Assembly: GCF_008831285.2 (NCBI RefSeq)
Contig: NC_045144.1
Coordinates: 8,409,886-8,473,885 of the forward strand
Direction of reading: 5' to 3'
Length of the DNA: 64,000 bases
From: Nymphaea colorata
Lineage: Eukaryota > Streptophyta > Magnoliopsida > Nymphaeales > Nymphaeaceae
Shown here: positions 33,914 through 44,980 of the stretch, piece by piece
How the letters are laid out: each line of letters starts with the position of its first letter
Numbering within the stretch: position 1 is the stretch's first letter
The notes under the pieces: model-generated
The model's input: the letters and a program-made list of their open reading frames with translations, nothing else
Database searches by the model: none
Told to the model about the DNA's origin: nothing
Program-made: the position numbers and the translations under genes

Positions 33914-34039
33914 AAAGAAGAAAAGGAACAAAAAAAGAAGAGTCAAGAGAATGTGAAGCCAAAATAGTACATTGCAGTTGCTTCAGATAATGAGGTAGTA
34001 TTATTTTTATTTGAAGAAAATGATTGTCTTACAGTTCAG

Positions 34040-34450
34040 AATGGTGATTCTACATGGATTTTAGATACTGGAGCATCATATCATGTCACACCATGTAGAG
34101 GGTTGTTCTTATTCTATAGAGCATGTGATCTTGGAGTAGTTCACATGGACAATAGTGACACTTCGAACATTGTTAGGATAGGAGATGTTTGTATTGAGAC
34201 GAACACAGGATGCAAGTTGACTTTGAGAGATGTAAGATATGTTCCAGATCTTATAATGAATCTGATTTCTGCAATAAAACTAAGTAAAGATGAATATTGT
34301 ACTTCATTTAGTGAGACTGGTTGGAAAATGATAAAGGGGATACTAGTTTTGGCTAGAGGAAGCAGATTTGGCTCTTTGTATGGGATGAAAACTCGAATCA
34401 GTAGTGTGGAGATAAATGCAGTTACTGGTGGTACTTCGTCAAATTTGTGA
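34040..34450 (+). pseudogene. copia protease
   Basis: STWILDTGASYHVTP (about 34048-34092) is the copia aspartic protease active site with DTG intact. The frame then continues GDVCIETNTGCKLTLRDVRYVPDL.MNLISA, the usual protease-to-integrase sequence, and ends at a TGA (34448-34450) where LWHxRLGH is expected. Confidence 0.92.
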
Positions 34451-35289
34451 CATAAGAGGTTAGGTCACATGAATCAAAGTGGAATTGATTTGCTCACCAA
34501 GAAGAATTTGTTACCAAAGGCAAATGGTGCACAGTTATTTCTTTGTGATCATTGCTTGGTTGGTAAGTTGCACAAAATTTCTTTTCAGAAAAAATGGTCT
34601 TGAAAAACTAAAGATGTATTAGATTTAGTTTATTCAAAAATGTGTGCGGACCCATAAATGTAACATCTAAAGGTGGAGCATCATATTTTGTTACATTTAT
34701 TGATGATGCATTTAGGAAGGTGTGGGCCTTTACAATGAAAAGCAAAAGTGAAGTAAGTAGTATCTTTATGACATTTCATGTAGTGGTTGAGCGTACGACT
34801 GGTAAGAAGATGAAGAAACTGCGTACAAGTAATAGTGGTGAGTACGTAGCTTCTTCTTTACGAGATTATTGTCTAAAACATGGTATTAAACATAAAAAGA
34901 CAGTTTCATATACTCAACAACATAATGGAATTGCAGAAATGATGAATAGAACTATAATTGAGAGAGTCAGAAGTTTGTTATCTAGCTCTACGTTACCTAA
35001 GTATGTTTGGGCAGAGGCAATGCATACTATAGTTTATTTGATAAATAGATCTCATTTAATGCCTTTAGATGGAGATATTCCACAGAGAGTTTGCTCAGAT
35101 GAAGAGGTTAAGTATGACCACCTTAGAGTTTTTGGTTGCAAAGCATTCATGCATGTACCTAAAGAACATAGAACCAAACTAGATGATAAAACTATTCCTC
35201 TAATATTTCTTGGTTATGTGTTCATGAGCCAATCTGTGCAGGACCTGAAGAATTTTTATCTGAGCATGGTGAAACTGATGAAAATGTAG
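34451..35289 (+). pseudogene. copia integrase
   Basis: The HHCC zinc domain is readable as HKRLGHMNQSG...LCDHCLVGKLHK (34451-34580), then a stop at 34602. The core follows as GGASYFVTFIDDAFRKVWAF and LRTSNSGEY...KHGIKHKKTVSYTQQHNGIAE. The family motif at the second catalytic Asp is LRxDNGGE(Y/F). Here the Asp position is Ser and Gly is Ser, so the DDE triad is broken. The C-terminal GKR-like region leads to HLRVFGCKAFMHVPKEHRTKLD and FLGY. Confidence 0.93.
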
Positions 35290-35529
35290 AGAAAGAAGAA
35301 ATAGAGACAGATGAGCAGTATAAAGATGAAAGCCCTATGGAGACTCAAATTGATCATGAGCATGAGTTGGACGGAGAGCTTCCTTCTCATTCAAAACAAA
35401 TTGAGGAGCAATTGGGAAGAGGTAAAAGAACACGTATGCCATCTACTAGATATTCTACTGATGAATATATTATGTTTATAGATAGTAGAGAGCTAGAATT
35501 CTATGCAGAGGTGTTAGATGATGCGCATA

Positions 35530-36345
35530 AAGATGAATGAATTAAAGCTATGGAAGAAGAGATGAATTCTTTGTATAAGAATCACACTTTTGATTTGGTA
35601 GAGCTACCAAAAGGTAAGAAACTGTAGCAGAATAAGTGGGTATACAAACTTAAAAATGAAGATCAAGACAAGTTAAGATACAAAGCTTGATTAGTAGTGA
35701 AATGTTTCAAGCAAGAAAGAGGTATTCACTTTCATGAAATTTTTTCTTCTATTGTTAAAATGTCATCTATTAGGGTAATACTTGGTTTGGTGGCATATCT
35801 AGACTTGGAGTTGGAGCAGTTAGATATAAAAATTACTTTTTTTCATGGAGATCTAAAGGAAGGAATCTATATGACACAGCCAGCAGGTTTTGTGGTTGAC
35901 AGGAAGACACATGGTATGTAAGTTAAAGAAGAGCTTGTATAAACTTAAACAAGCACCTAGACAGTGGTACAAGAAATTTGATGCTTTTATGATAAATCAA
36001 AAGTATTAAAGGTCGCTTGTAGATCATTGTGTTTATATCAGAGAGTTCTCATCAGGTATCTTCAGTATTTTGTTGTTATATGTAGATGACCTGCTTATTG
36101 TTAGATGAGATTGTCAATTGATTAATCAATTGAAGAAGGACACCAGCAAATTCTTTGATATGAAAGACTTGGGGCTAGCACAACAGTTGTTAGGCATGAG
36201 GATTGTTCGTGATAGAAAGACCAAGAAGTTGTGATTATCACAAGAGAAATACATTGAGAAGGTGCTTAGTAAGTTCAATATAAAAGATGTCAAAACAGTA
36301 AGTACACCTTTAACAGTACATTTTAAATTGAGAAATGAGCAATGT
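35530..36345 (+). pseudogene. copia reverse transcriptase
   Basis: Motifs in order are EEMNSLYKNHTFDLVELPKGKK, NKWVYKLK, RGIHFHEIFSSIVKMSSIR, LEQLDIKITFFHGDLKEGIYM (motif A Asp intact), MTQPAGFV, then after a frameshift LLYVDDLLIV (about 36075-36105, catalytic YVDD intact). They are followed by DMKDLGLAQQLLGMRI and EKYIEKVLSKFNI. Stops at about 35625, 35688, 36008, 36106 and 36232 prevent translation. Confidence 0.94.
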
Positions 36346-36379
36346 CAATCCTCAATAGGTTAGAAAGAAAGAATGGAGA

Positions 36380-37050
36380 AGGTACCATATGCCTCCGCAG
36401 TAGGAGTCTCATGTATGCTATGGTTTGCACATGCCCAGACTTGGCTTATGCAGTTGGTGAAGTTAGCAGGTTCTTGTCAAATCCAGACCAGAAGCATTGG
36501 GCAGCAGTGAAGTAGATCATAAGGTATCTTAAAAATACTTCCAATTATTGTTTATGTTTTTGTGAATCTAACCAAGAGATGCAAGGTTTTGTTGATGCAG
36601 ACATGGCAGGTTACTTGAACTCTATGAAGTCTCTTTCTGGTTATGTCTTTACTTTTGTAGTGGGTTGTATCATAGCAGAATAGGTTGCAGAAGTGTGTTA
36701 CTCTTTCCACAACAGAGGCGGAATATATTGCAGCAACTGAAGCTTGTAAAGAGTTGTTGTGGATGAAGAGTCTTCTTCATGATATAGGTCTTAGTCAGAA
36801 GACGTATGTGTTGCATTGTGATAGCCAAAGTGTTATACATTTGGCAAAGAATTTAGCGTTTCACTCAAGAACCAAGCACATTGATGTCAGATATCATTGG
36901 ATTTATGATGCACTTGAGCAAAAACTAATTCAGTTAGAGAAGATATATACAGAGAAGAATCCTACAGATATGATGATGAAGTCTCTACCTAAAGAGAAGC
37001 ATGACAAATATAGAGACCTAGCTGGGATGACTGCCTTTAAGGCAATGTAA
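36380..37050 (+). pseudogene. copia RNase H and C-terminus
   Basis: The region YAMVCTCPDLAYAVGEVSRF and the RNase H motifs QEMQGFVDADMAG (Asp) and LSTTEAEYIAATEACKELLW (Glu) are typical. The HIDVRYHWIYDALE block and the tail MMMKSLPKEKHDKYRDLAGM end at TAA 37048-37050, close before the polypurine tract. The last 121 codons are an unbroken frame from 36685. Confidence 0.94.
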
Positions 37051-37088
37051 TAATTTTTGTTCATTTTGTAAGTATGATCCCTCTCTTG

Positions 37089-37105
37089 AGGCTGGAGGGA
37101 GAGTT
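37089..37105 (+). promoter_or_regulatory. copia polypurine tract
   Basis: AGGCTGGAGGGAGAGTT immediately precedes the 3' LTR start at 37106, the expected position of the plus-strand primer. Confidence 0.88.
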
Positions 37106-37917
37106 TGTTGGGTCGAATCCAGACTCAAGTGAGGACCCGACCCGACCCATCACTTAAATGACGGGCAGAGGAAAAGGGGAGGGCACCCGATGGTGCCCCC
37201 AATCACCCTCACGTCCCTCTCTCTCGTGAGTTTTTTTTTTTGGAAAAGAAAAGAGGGCTTCCCTCTTGTGGCTGCTCACAGCAAGAGAAGAAGGAGAAGA
37301 GGAAGGTAAGGAAGAGAAGAAGGAGAAATCGCAGCAAGGTTGCGTGGGTTGATCGGCACGCCAAGAAGAGAGAGGAAAGACAAAGAAGAAAGAGGAAATG
37401 AAGGGAGTCTTCATTGGGTGATCTCTTTCTTGTTTCTTTGGGGCTCTTTCTTTCATTTGTATAAGAGAGTGTTATTATTTTCCTGAGTTCACTATTTTTA
37501 TTAAAACAGTAGGGATATTGCTAGTGGTGTATTTGGCTCCCTTTCTTGATATATAAAAAGTTCCTCTTGCCTGTGGTTTTTTACCTCATTATTGGAGATT
37601 TTTCCACGTAAATTGGTGTCTCTTGTTTTCTGCATTATTTAGCATATATTTTGATATTTATTGCTGCAACATTGGTGTTAGAAACTTGATCTTATGCTCG
37701 CAGCCCTGTGATTTCGATTTTCAGCAGTTTTGTGCTTGTCCGACTATGAAACTAGTTGGTTTAAGCTGTTTTATTGTTGTTGAAAGCTGCCATTAGCTGC
37801 GTAATTATTGGACACATATATTGTTGAAGTTTGGGATAGTTTGTGTTAGCTTTGAGAGTTGTTTTTAGCTGGTTATTGTCTTTTTAAACATTCTTTTTGG
37901 GGAATACATCTATAACA
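37106..37917 (+). repeat. copia 3' LTR
   Basis: 812 bases beginning TGTTGGGT and ending CTATAACA. It is homologous to the 5' LTR with scattered substitutions and small indels. Confidence 0.95.
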
Positions 37918-37922
37918 GGCAT
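37918..37922. repeat. target-site duplication of copia element, right
   Basis: GGCAT, identical to 32340-32344. Confidence 0.9.
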
Positions 37923-38608
37923 TGTCATTCCCTAATGGCAGCATAAGTATAAAATCAAGTTATGTATGAAAAATTGTGCATGAAAAATTGGTTGAGTCAC
38001 TTTGCCAAGCTTCTGTGCAACTGAAAAGGGACTGTAGAGTTGAGGAGTCCTTTGGAGTACTTTGTGGAAGGAGTTCAAGTGGAACTGACCGACAAAAATC
38101 GGTCATTTTTCAAGGGTGTATGGTTGCAATCCAGGTATGTTACTTTGAACCAGACCACCATTTTTTATAGGACTGTTTAGTGCATTGTTCTAGGGTTTCT
38201 CAATATTAGTAATTAGTGATGCATCCTTCCAGATCTGGGCCTTTGAACACATTCTATCACTACAGCCTCAATCATCACTTACAAGCTTCCCTCGCATCCT
38301 GAGATATAGTAGGGTAGCCCATTCTTATAAAAATAAAGATGGTGGTGCTCTCACATTGAAGACCTTGGAATTGGATGATGTAAGTAAATTATGAGGATCA
38401 GACATACATGAAACTTGTAAAACACTTACATTGTCTAGATGTGCATTAAGACATTATGTGATCACCAGAGAAATCTTTTGTCAATTTTATTCTACTTGCT
38501 ATTTGGTAAGTTATAAAGGTTCTGCATCCAACCCCCATTGAGTTGAACAAGCCTGTAATTAGGGAGGTCCTTGACATGAAAAATGGATCTAGTTCAGTAT
38601 CTTGTCTG

Positions 38609-39010
38609 GTAACGTCTTCTTACTAGTCTGTTTCTATGCCTATATCGATTGCTTGAAAATAATTTTTTTTCTGGGTGATTTTGTCTCTCTTCAATGTTTA
38701 TTTGAATTATTTTAAAGAAACATCGTTGAGGAAAATCGATGCTCTGTCCTTGTTTGGTTTAATCTTTGCACTTACAGCTAAGTTGTGCTTTTATATGCTT
38801 AGGGTAGCTTAAGCTGTTTGATTTTATATATTACTGCATGTCGTGTTACAAAGAAGGGGAAGGGTATTTTGGCTCTAGCTTTTTTATATATAAGCAGCGC
38901 CTAGGTGCGTCTAAGTGGGCCTAGGCAAAAAGGCCAACAATTTTTATTTCAATTTTTTTCTTTAGTTATATTAATATGTCAAAATTTTTAATGTCTTCAC
39001 TTCCATGGCT
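38609..39010. other. intergenic, no gene seen
   Basis: No further exon of the plant-mobile/DUF1985-like relic is recognised. A CCTAGG.GCGTCTAAGTGGGCCTAGG patch lies near 38905. Confidence 0.35.
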
Positions 39011-39116
39011 GCCTCTTCTTCTTCCTAGGTGTTCCATCCCTATTCCTTCTTATTGCTTTCGTCCCCGTTCTCTCTCTCGACCTCTCTCCCAATCTATGTT
39101 CATGATAGGTTTCACT
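39011..39116 (+). repeat. duplicate of the leader region of the 46-kb gene
   Basis: GCCTCTTCTTCTTCC, TTCCATCCCTATTCCTTCT and TTCATGATAGGTTTCACT match 45928-46044, the sequence just upstream of the three-exon gene. The similarity stops exactly where the foldback element at 39117 begins. Confidence 0.85.
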
Positions 39117-39485
39117 CATTGTCACAAAAAACGGGGACGGGTATTAAACGGCGAGGAAAAAAAACAGGTATAATACGGCAAAGTTTTATATATCGAGAAT
39201 AAAACGAGAAAAGTTCAGCAAATTTTTAAAAAAAAATTAAACATTTAATACATCTTAAAAATTATAAAAATAGTAATTAATAAAAAAGGGAAAAAAATGG
39301 GAAAATAACGGCAAAAAACGGGAAAATAACGTATAATACGGGTATTAAATGGGTATTATACGCGTTTTTTGTTTTTTGACGTTTTTTTAAAAAAAAACGG
39401 GAATAGTACAGGTATTATACGGCAAAACTGTTTTTGGTATTAAATACGCGTTTTTTTTTAAAAAACGGCGTTTTTTGTGACAATG
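39117..39485. mobile_element. 369-bp foldback element with 17-bp perfect terminal inverted repeats
   Basis: The left end CATTGTCACAAAAAACG is the exact reverse complement of the right end CGTTTTTTGTGACAATG. The interior is AT-rich with repeated GGTATTAAA/TAATACGG words that can pair with one another. No ORF is present, so it would be non-autonomous. I could not find a convincing target-site duplication. The homologous flank at 46044 shows that the left junction is a true insertion point. Confidence 0.72.
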
Positions 39486-42112
39486 GTCTGAACGTCTAAA
39501 CAACTTAGAACCATAACCGAGGAGTACAATTACACTTACACGAGAGTATTTAAACCAGGGGAGAGTGTTACCTACAAAAAATACATCATAACAGCCTTTG
39601 GCCTTCCCCCTTCCCTGTTGTGAAAAAACATCAATTTAACAGGGAGGCAGGAGGTATCTGTTCCTTTACATGAACGGAGTCCTACCCAGTAAGGAAGCGA
39701 CCAAGATGAGTAACATGAACCTATCACCATATGCTTATCTTCTATTTTTCACAGAGAAAAGATGGCAGAGGATAAACATTTGGCAAGATAAAATTGTTAT
39801 ATAAAGTGATGTGTAAGCAACCTAGTCAGTCTGCATTAAAAGGGGGATTTGAAATGAAAAAAGAACTTATCTATGAAGATCAGCTCATAGAATTTATTGA
39901 AGGTGATGTCTTCATGTATCACAGTTCCAACCATTATTTGCAAGTAATCTTTGAAGAAAATGGCAGAGATTAGCATGTGCACATTAGCAGCAACAAAACA
40001 AAAGGAAGGAACTTATCACCTAGTTTTGCTCATCATCCAAAAGTCTTAAAGGGATATCTTGTGCCAATAACTAAAACAGTTTCATGTACAGAGAGAGGTT
40101 GTAGAATACTTCAATAAAAAGGAGACTTGTTAATATAAACAGTTGCTACATAAAGCCACCATAACCGAGCCATTTGATGCCAAAAGAGTTCCTTTAAACC
40201 CTTCCTCTGCCTGCTCAAATTCCATCTTGCTTCCCGAAAGTTCATCTGCATTCAAATTACCAACATAAAGGTCGAACAAGCAGCAAGATATGCTATAAAA
40301 GTGGCAGCGGGAAAGTAAACAACCTGCAATATCACTGCAATGCAAAGCAACGTAAAACAGTCCATTAATGGAATTTTGTGAATTAATTATGCTAGCACAG
40401 GAATAAAGAACTAGTTCCGGTTTTCAGTCCTATTAAGATTGTCAAAGAACATCCAGCTAGAAGAAGTATTAATACTAGTACCTCCCTGTCTGTGTGTGCA
40501 AAACACTTTATTGTATTAATACTATGAAAAAAGAGCCTTCCTCATGCCTTCAATTAAGAAAAGGCCATAAATAAATTAAAGTATCTTATAATGCAAAAGC
40601 AACTTGACAGAAGTTAAAACACCTTAACACGAAGGAAAATTTATGTTGCCTTCTCTCCATTTGATTTAGGCCATTAGGTTGCCTACAAAAGCCAAATATC
40701 TCACCATTCCGGCTAAATTATCTCCGAAATTCAAATAATTGTTTGCCATTTATTTGAAATTTAACAGGAAAAAAAAGATATTTAAAATGCAAAGAGTGAA
40801 CTAATATCTTGGTTGTGTCGCACAAATACTTCATTTGGGCACTGCAACCCCATCATGGTCATGTCACATAGGGGTCAAATGCAAGTGAGTGTGTGTATAT
40901 ATATATATATATAATTTTTTAGAAACAATAAAATTAACAACTAAGAAGCTATGATTTTATCCATGATTAAAATATTCAGTGACAACAAAAAGGCAGAGTG
41001 GCAGTAAACCTTCAAGAAATACTGGGTAAAGAATAGTGATGCTGGCACCTAAGAAGTCTTAATCGAAATGGAGAAAATAAAGAGGAAGAAAAAGAAAAAC
41101 AAGGGTCAAAGTGGAGCTTTTAAGCAAACACCAGCTCAATATTTTAGAAGATATAACAGACAAGGAAAATAAATTTTGGGTTAAGAGTTTGAGTATTTCT
41201 TGTTTGGACTGTTTAGGTGTCATCCTATGTGTTTAGGCTGCCGCTAAGTGCTTAGACATATATGCCTTTAACTGAAAAGTTATGTCACATAGGTGTGGTG
41301 TGTGGGTTTATATACTATGCCGATTCTGCAATGTTTGAAAAACTTTAGGTGCCGGTGCAGCAAGGTATATATATATATATATAGTTATTTATTTATTTTT
41401 AATAGTTTTATCTATCTATATTTACTTTTTAACCATTTTATATTAGAGCTAGTTTAGTTACGTGCACATCTAACACCCCACACCAGAGACATGTGTTATG
41501 TCGGAGCTGCACCAGCACCCACCCATGTTGTGTGGATACGGGTGCAGCAGCTGTTTAGGCACACCTGTGTCACGTAACTGAAAAGACCCCGAACACAACA
41601 AACGGTTCATAAACATCACCAAGCTAGTGTTGCACATTTAACACACTTTAGGAACATTCATATATTACCTTTTGTGATCTTGATTGTTTATTTTCTACCA
41701 GTTAGTAATTTTCTTCCAAGGTATTGTTGTCAACTACATTATTATTGTTGTTTTCTATATAAAATTTTCAATTGCAATGATTTTACAACTCTCGTCCAAG
41801 AGTTAGAACTTGAGATTGCAATAAATAAATAAATAAATAACATATATATTATAGAATCTTTTTACACAATCTGATAGAATATATAGGTTCTGCATTAGTT
41901 TTCGTTAAAAATCATGTTTAATACATATTTTTAAGAAATAAAATCAGGATATCTAGTTTCAATGCATTGTGAGGCACTGATTTATACGCAATTAATTTTC
42001 CTTTCTTCACCAAAACTTAGTATGTATTAAATAAAATAAGCAAATCTAATCTATCAATTTATTTTGATTCATTCATATGATCAAGTAGTGGCTTCATGGT
42101 GGGGAATACTGG

Positions 42113-42171
<59 letters not shown>

Positions 42172-43050
42172 AAAAAATCATGCGATATTTTTTATACCAC
42201 AATACTAACGACGAAATGATAAAAACGAAAAAAAAACCTGAAAAAACTGCCCTTTTGAAAAAAACGTGAAGAGATATTTTATTTTGTTTTTACCGCATTT
42301 TTTACCTGTCCTTTTCCTTTTTTTTCTCTCTCTTTTTTAAGGTTAATGAAATCAGGAATTATCCTTTCAACCGAATTATTCATTTCATTATTAGCATCAC
42401 TAAGCCATTCTTTATTGCATTCTTATTAATTTCTCATTTGTTTGGTTTTTACCGAAATTATTGTTTTTTTTTTTTGTGCCCCAAAAGTTTAATGAGATTT
42501 TCCCGAAATTTCCCAAGCAAAACGACATTGCCGAGAAATACAAGATCATTCATGATGGTCGTCTAATCTATTATGATGGACGGTTATATTAATATGTCAA
42601 AATTTTTTTTATTAACTATTACTAATATTTGAAATGTGGAGAGTAGTAATATAACAAGCATAATCAACTTAAACAATCAAAATTAATTGTTTAAGTAGGC
42701 TTTAAGAAGGACTATAAATCCTCGAGAATGCTTTAATCAACTTAAATTAATCTCCGTAAGAAGGAATATAAATCCTCAAGAACGGTTTAATCCATCTGAA
42801 CACAAACAATTCATAGTATGATAAAAAAGAGTAACAGTACATAATAGTATACATACATGTACATAACAGTAACAATACATATAAGTACATAAACCATACT
42901 AAGACATACAAACATGCTAATAGTATATGCATGTAACATTGATGCAATACTAAATAACAGGTATAGCAGGCTGTACATAACAGTATCTATATATATTAGG
43001 CATTACAATACATATAACGGGAATACCAAGTTAGGCGCTCCCTAAAAGGA
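39486..43050. other. long intergenic stretch with microsatellites
   Basis: AT-rich with (TA)n tracts at about 40896-40911, 41366-41382 and 42115-42168. A minus-strand exon-like frame (about 40255-40135, DELSGSKMEFEQAEEGFKGT) follows an AG but has no partner exons that I can see. The patch 42178-42310 has A/T-run palindromes reminiscent of the 39117 element. No gene is supported. Confidence 0.4.
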
Positions 43051-43052
43051 AG

Positions 43053-43476
43053 GAAGGATGTGGCTGGGCAGAAAAAGGAAGGTGGGGCGACATTCTTGGA
43101 GGGGAAGGTGCAGTCAAATGGAAGGTGGCGGTTACCAAAGAGGCCGGACGTGGCTGCGCAGAAGAAGGAAGCTGGGGCGACAAGAAATTCCTGGAGTACT
43201 TACTTAGCGCCCCAAAAGGTGACCTCCTCCCTCCCGCCGGGAAGTTAAAAAGAAAGCAAGGTGGCCCCGACTTAGGAGGGGGCAGTGCGTCGGAGATTGT
43301 GGCAATATTCTCGAAGGGGATAACGTCCCAGCATCCAGCATCTAGCCACCAGCCCTACACCCGTCGCTCACCCCACCTCGCTCCGGTTCACGCAGCAGCG
43401 CTGAGGGGAGAAGCAGCCGGCACCAGCCGAGTAGAGAAACTTGCTGCAAAAGCGGAGCGTCCAACCGGCAATGAGG
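43053..43476 (+). CDS. GC-rich candidate first exon of an uncharacterised gene
   Basis: This GC-rich island stands out from AT-rich surroundings. A frame from 43125 (or upstream) reads FLEYLLSAPKGDLLPPAGKL, SEIVAIFSKGITSQHPASS and a Lys/Glu-rich end with NEV at 43473, where GAG|GTACCC could be a phase-0 donor followed by a (TC)n intron start. An internal duplication is visible: GGATGTGGCTGGGCAGAAAAAGGAAGGTGGGGCGAC near 43057 against GGACGTGGCTGCGCAGAAGAAGGAAGCTGGGGCGAC near 43143. No domain is recognised. A downstream coiled-coil frame (44750-44980) could belong to the same gene, but the linking exons were not proven. Confidence 0.3.
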
Positions 43477-44695
43477 TACCCTCCTCTTCTCTCTCTCTCT
43501 CTCTCTCTCATCCGCCGGTGGGATGGCTACCGGCAGTCACCTATCTTTCCGTTTCTTCCTGCCCTTCGCGCCCCCTTCTGTTGGGCTGTATGTGGAGAAT
43601 GGAGAACTTTTCAGTTGTGAGCTGCTGCCTCCAGCAGTGGCGAGGCTAGGTTAGGGATGGATATAAATGAATACAAATCCGCAGAGCTCGAGTAGTTGGG
43701 TTTTTCAATGGACAGATCTTGATGTTGGTCTGTCCTTTTTCTCTGTCTCCATCCGTACCAAGCTGACTTAACTTGCTTGTGCCTTTCATGATCGTAATTC
43801 TCTCTGTCAATGTATATGTTGTTGGCTTGAGGGGTTTCAATGGCAAGCATTTGGAGACAACTTTTTTGGTCTTTTTCACTTTCCTTCATTTTCTCGTTTA
43901 ATTTGCCAGTTTTCTGTGCCGATGAAAGAAAGATTCGAAGAGTTTTCGTTTATTTTTTTGAATGTTCTATATAGTAGTTCCTCGTTTCTTTATCTTTCAT
44001 TCTTTCACCTATTTTCCTCTTTAAAATAGTGGATTTAAGAAAAAAGAATAACAGTTTCGTCGAGAAAAAAAAAAAAGAAAGAGAAAACAACTGCAACAGT
44101 GAGAAGTTTAGGAAACCAATATGATTAGTTGAACTGACTATTACATTTATTAACTGAACGTACGAGGAATCTTAGTGACACATTTGAACTGTAGGAGACG
44201 GAATTCTAAGTTGATTGAAGAGCACACTTTAAGGGTTGGAAAATGCATAGTAACTGAAGGCAACTCTTCTTCGTCGTGTCACTTTGCTGAAATGTTGGTG
44301 AAATTAAACTGATTATGCTACAAAATACTTCTATTCTTTTATCTTTTGAACTTTAAACCCATGCTTATTCTGGTGTGTGAGCATGGCTAAGTGAAACGTG
44401 AGTAGGTTGTTGTGTTCACAATTTTTAGAACCTTGCTCACAATTTTCTTTTGTAAATGCTCGTAGTTGCATTAAAAATCATCTGTATTAGGATTATACCA
44501 GAACGGAAGAAAATGTCACACCCCTCTCTTAGCGTGTGCGGTGATTATCTATTTATATTGAAGTGTGTGACTACACGTTACAAGTTACCGTTGCATACTA
44601 GAGACATTATAGCAGTGAAGGTACACTTGCCATATAAAAAATAAAAGCAATAAATCAAATATTTTTAGGTAACTGCAGAGGAAGGATCCCTGTGA
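43477..44695. other. putative intron or intergenic sequence
   Basis: Starts with a (TC)n tract (43484-43512). No recognised exon is seen between the GC-rich island and the coiled-coil frame. Confidence 0.3.
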
Positions 44696-44980
44696 TTGCG
44701 CATGGTGCAGGCTGATGCTTAGGGAGCCAGGAAAACGGGGGAAGGGAGAGTGATGCTTAGGGAGGAGAATGTAATGCTTCGAGAGGCAGCCATGAAAACA
44801 CGGGAAGTGAGCGTGATGGTTATGGAGGAAAACATGAAGCTTCGGAAGGAGAACATGGAGGCTGCTGCTCTGCGGGACGAAAACGTAAGGCTTCGGGACG
44901 CAAACGCCGATCTCAGCCGGAGGGTCAGCATGTTCAGTCAAGGCGAACGAGTTTTTATTTTCATTGAAGGCTTACAGTGA
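44696..44980 (+). CDS. coiled-coil frame, possible exon of an uncharacterised protein
   Basis: From about 44750 the frame encodes a heptad-like string: MLREENVMLREAAM, MEENMKLRKENMEA, LRDENVRLRDANADLSRRV, ending at TGA 44978-44980. Leu/Met recur every seven residues with charged flanks, as in a leucine-zipper coiled coil. At DNA level it consists of degenerate repeats of ATGCTTAGGGAGGAGAA-like words, including an out-of-frame unit just upstream (44715). The frame has no good ATG in context, so it is more likely an internal exon or a remnant. I do not recognise the protein. Confidence 0.35.

Larger units (their letters stand above)
32345..37917 (+). mobile_element. Ty1/copia LTR retrotransposon, complete but inactive
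   Basis: A 5573-base element with two LTRs (32345-33145 and 37106-37917), TG...CA ends, a 5-base target-site duplication, a primer-binding site, a polypurine tract, and the copia order gag, protease, integrase, RT, RNase H. Motif wording at the RNase H end is Tnt1/Tork-like (inference from memory). By eye the LTRs differ at about 6-8 percent of positions over the first 400 bases, so the insertion is not recent. Many stops interrupt the polyprotein. It sits inside an exon of the plant-mobile/DUF1985-like gene, in the same orientation. Confidence 0.96.
32070..38608 (+). pseudogene. plant-mobile/DUF1985-like gene split by the copia insertion
   Basis: Exon 1 upstream of the insertion reads F-K-L-G-G-K-Y-M, stop, FSLRDIAFILGIRVVD (about 32105-32190), typical of the FSLxxIAxxLGLxV block of plant mobile-domain and DUF1985 proteins. 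A frameshift near 32195-32215 passes to the frame GAVRKYHGNGHLEEHTRLAL.YIRMA. The same frame resumes right after the element at 37918 (ALSFPNGSI, a TGA near 37970), to the donor at 38135. Exon 2 (38233-38379) encodes IWAFEHILSLQP and SFPRILRYSRVAHS, matching the (V/I)WAYEx(I/F)P...PRxLRW motif. Exon 3 (38519-38608) follows; all junctions are phase 0. The family is often carried by or derived from transposons. Stops and a frameshift show it is dead. Confidence 0.6.

Noticed and set aside
40135-40345. Exon-like minus-strand frame with acidic sequence
   Set aside because: An AG precedes it, but no partner exons or family were found; evidence is too thin for a gene call.
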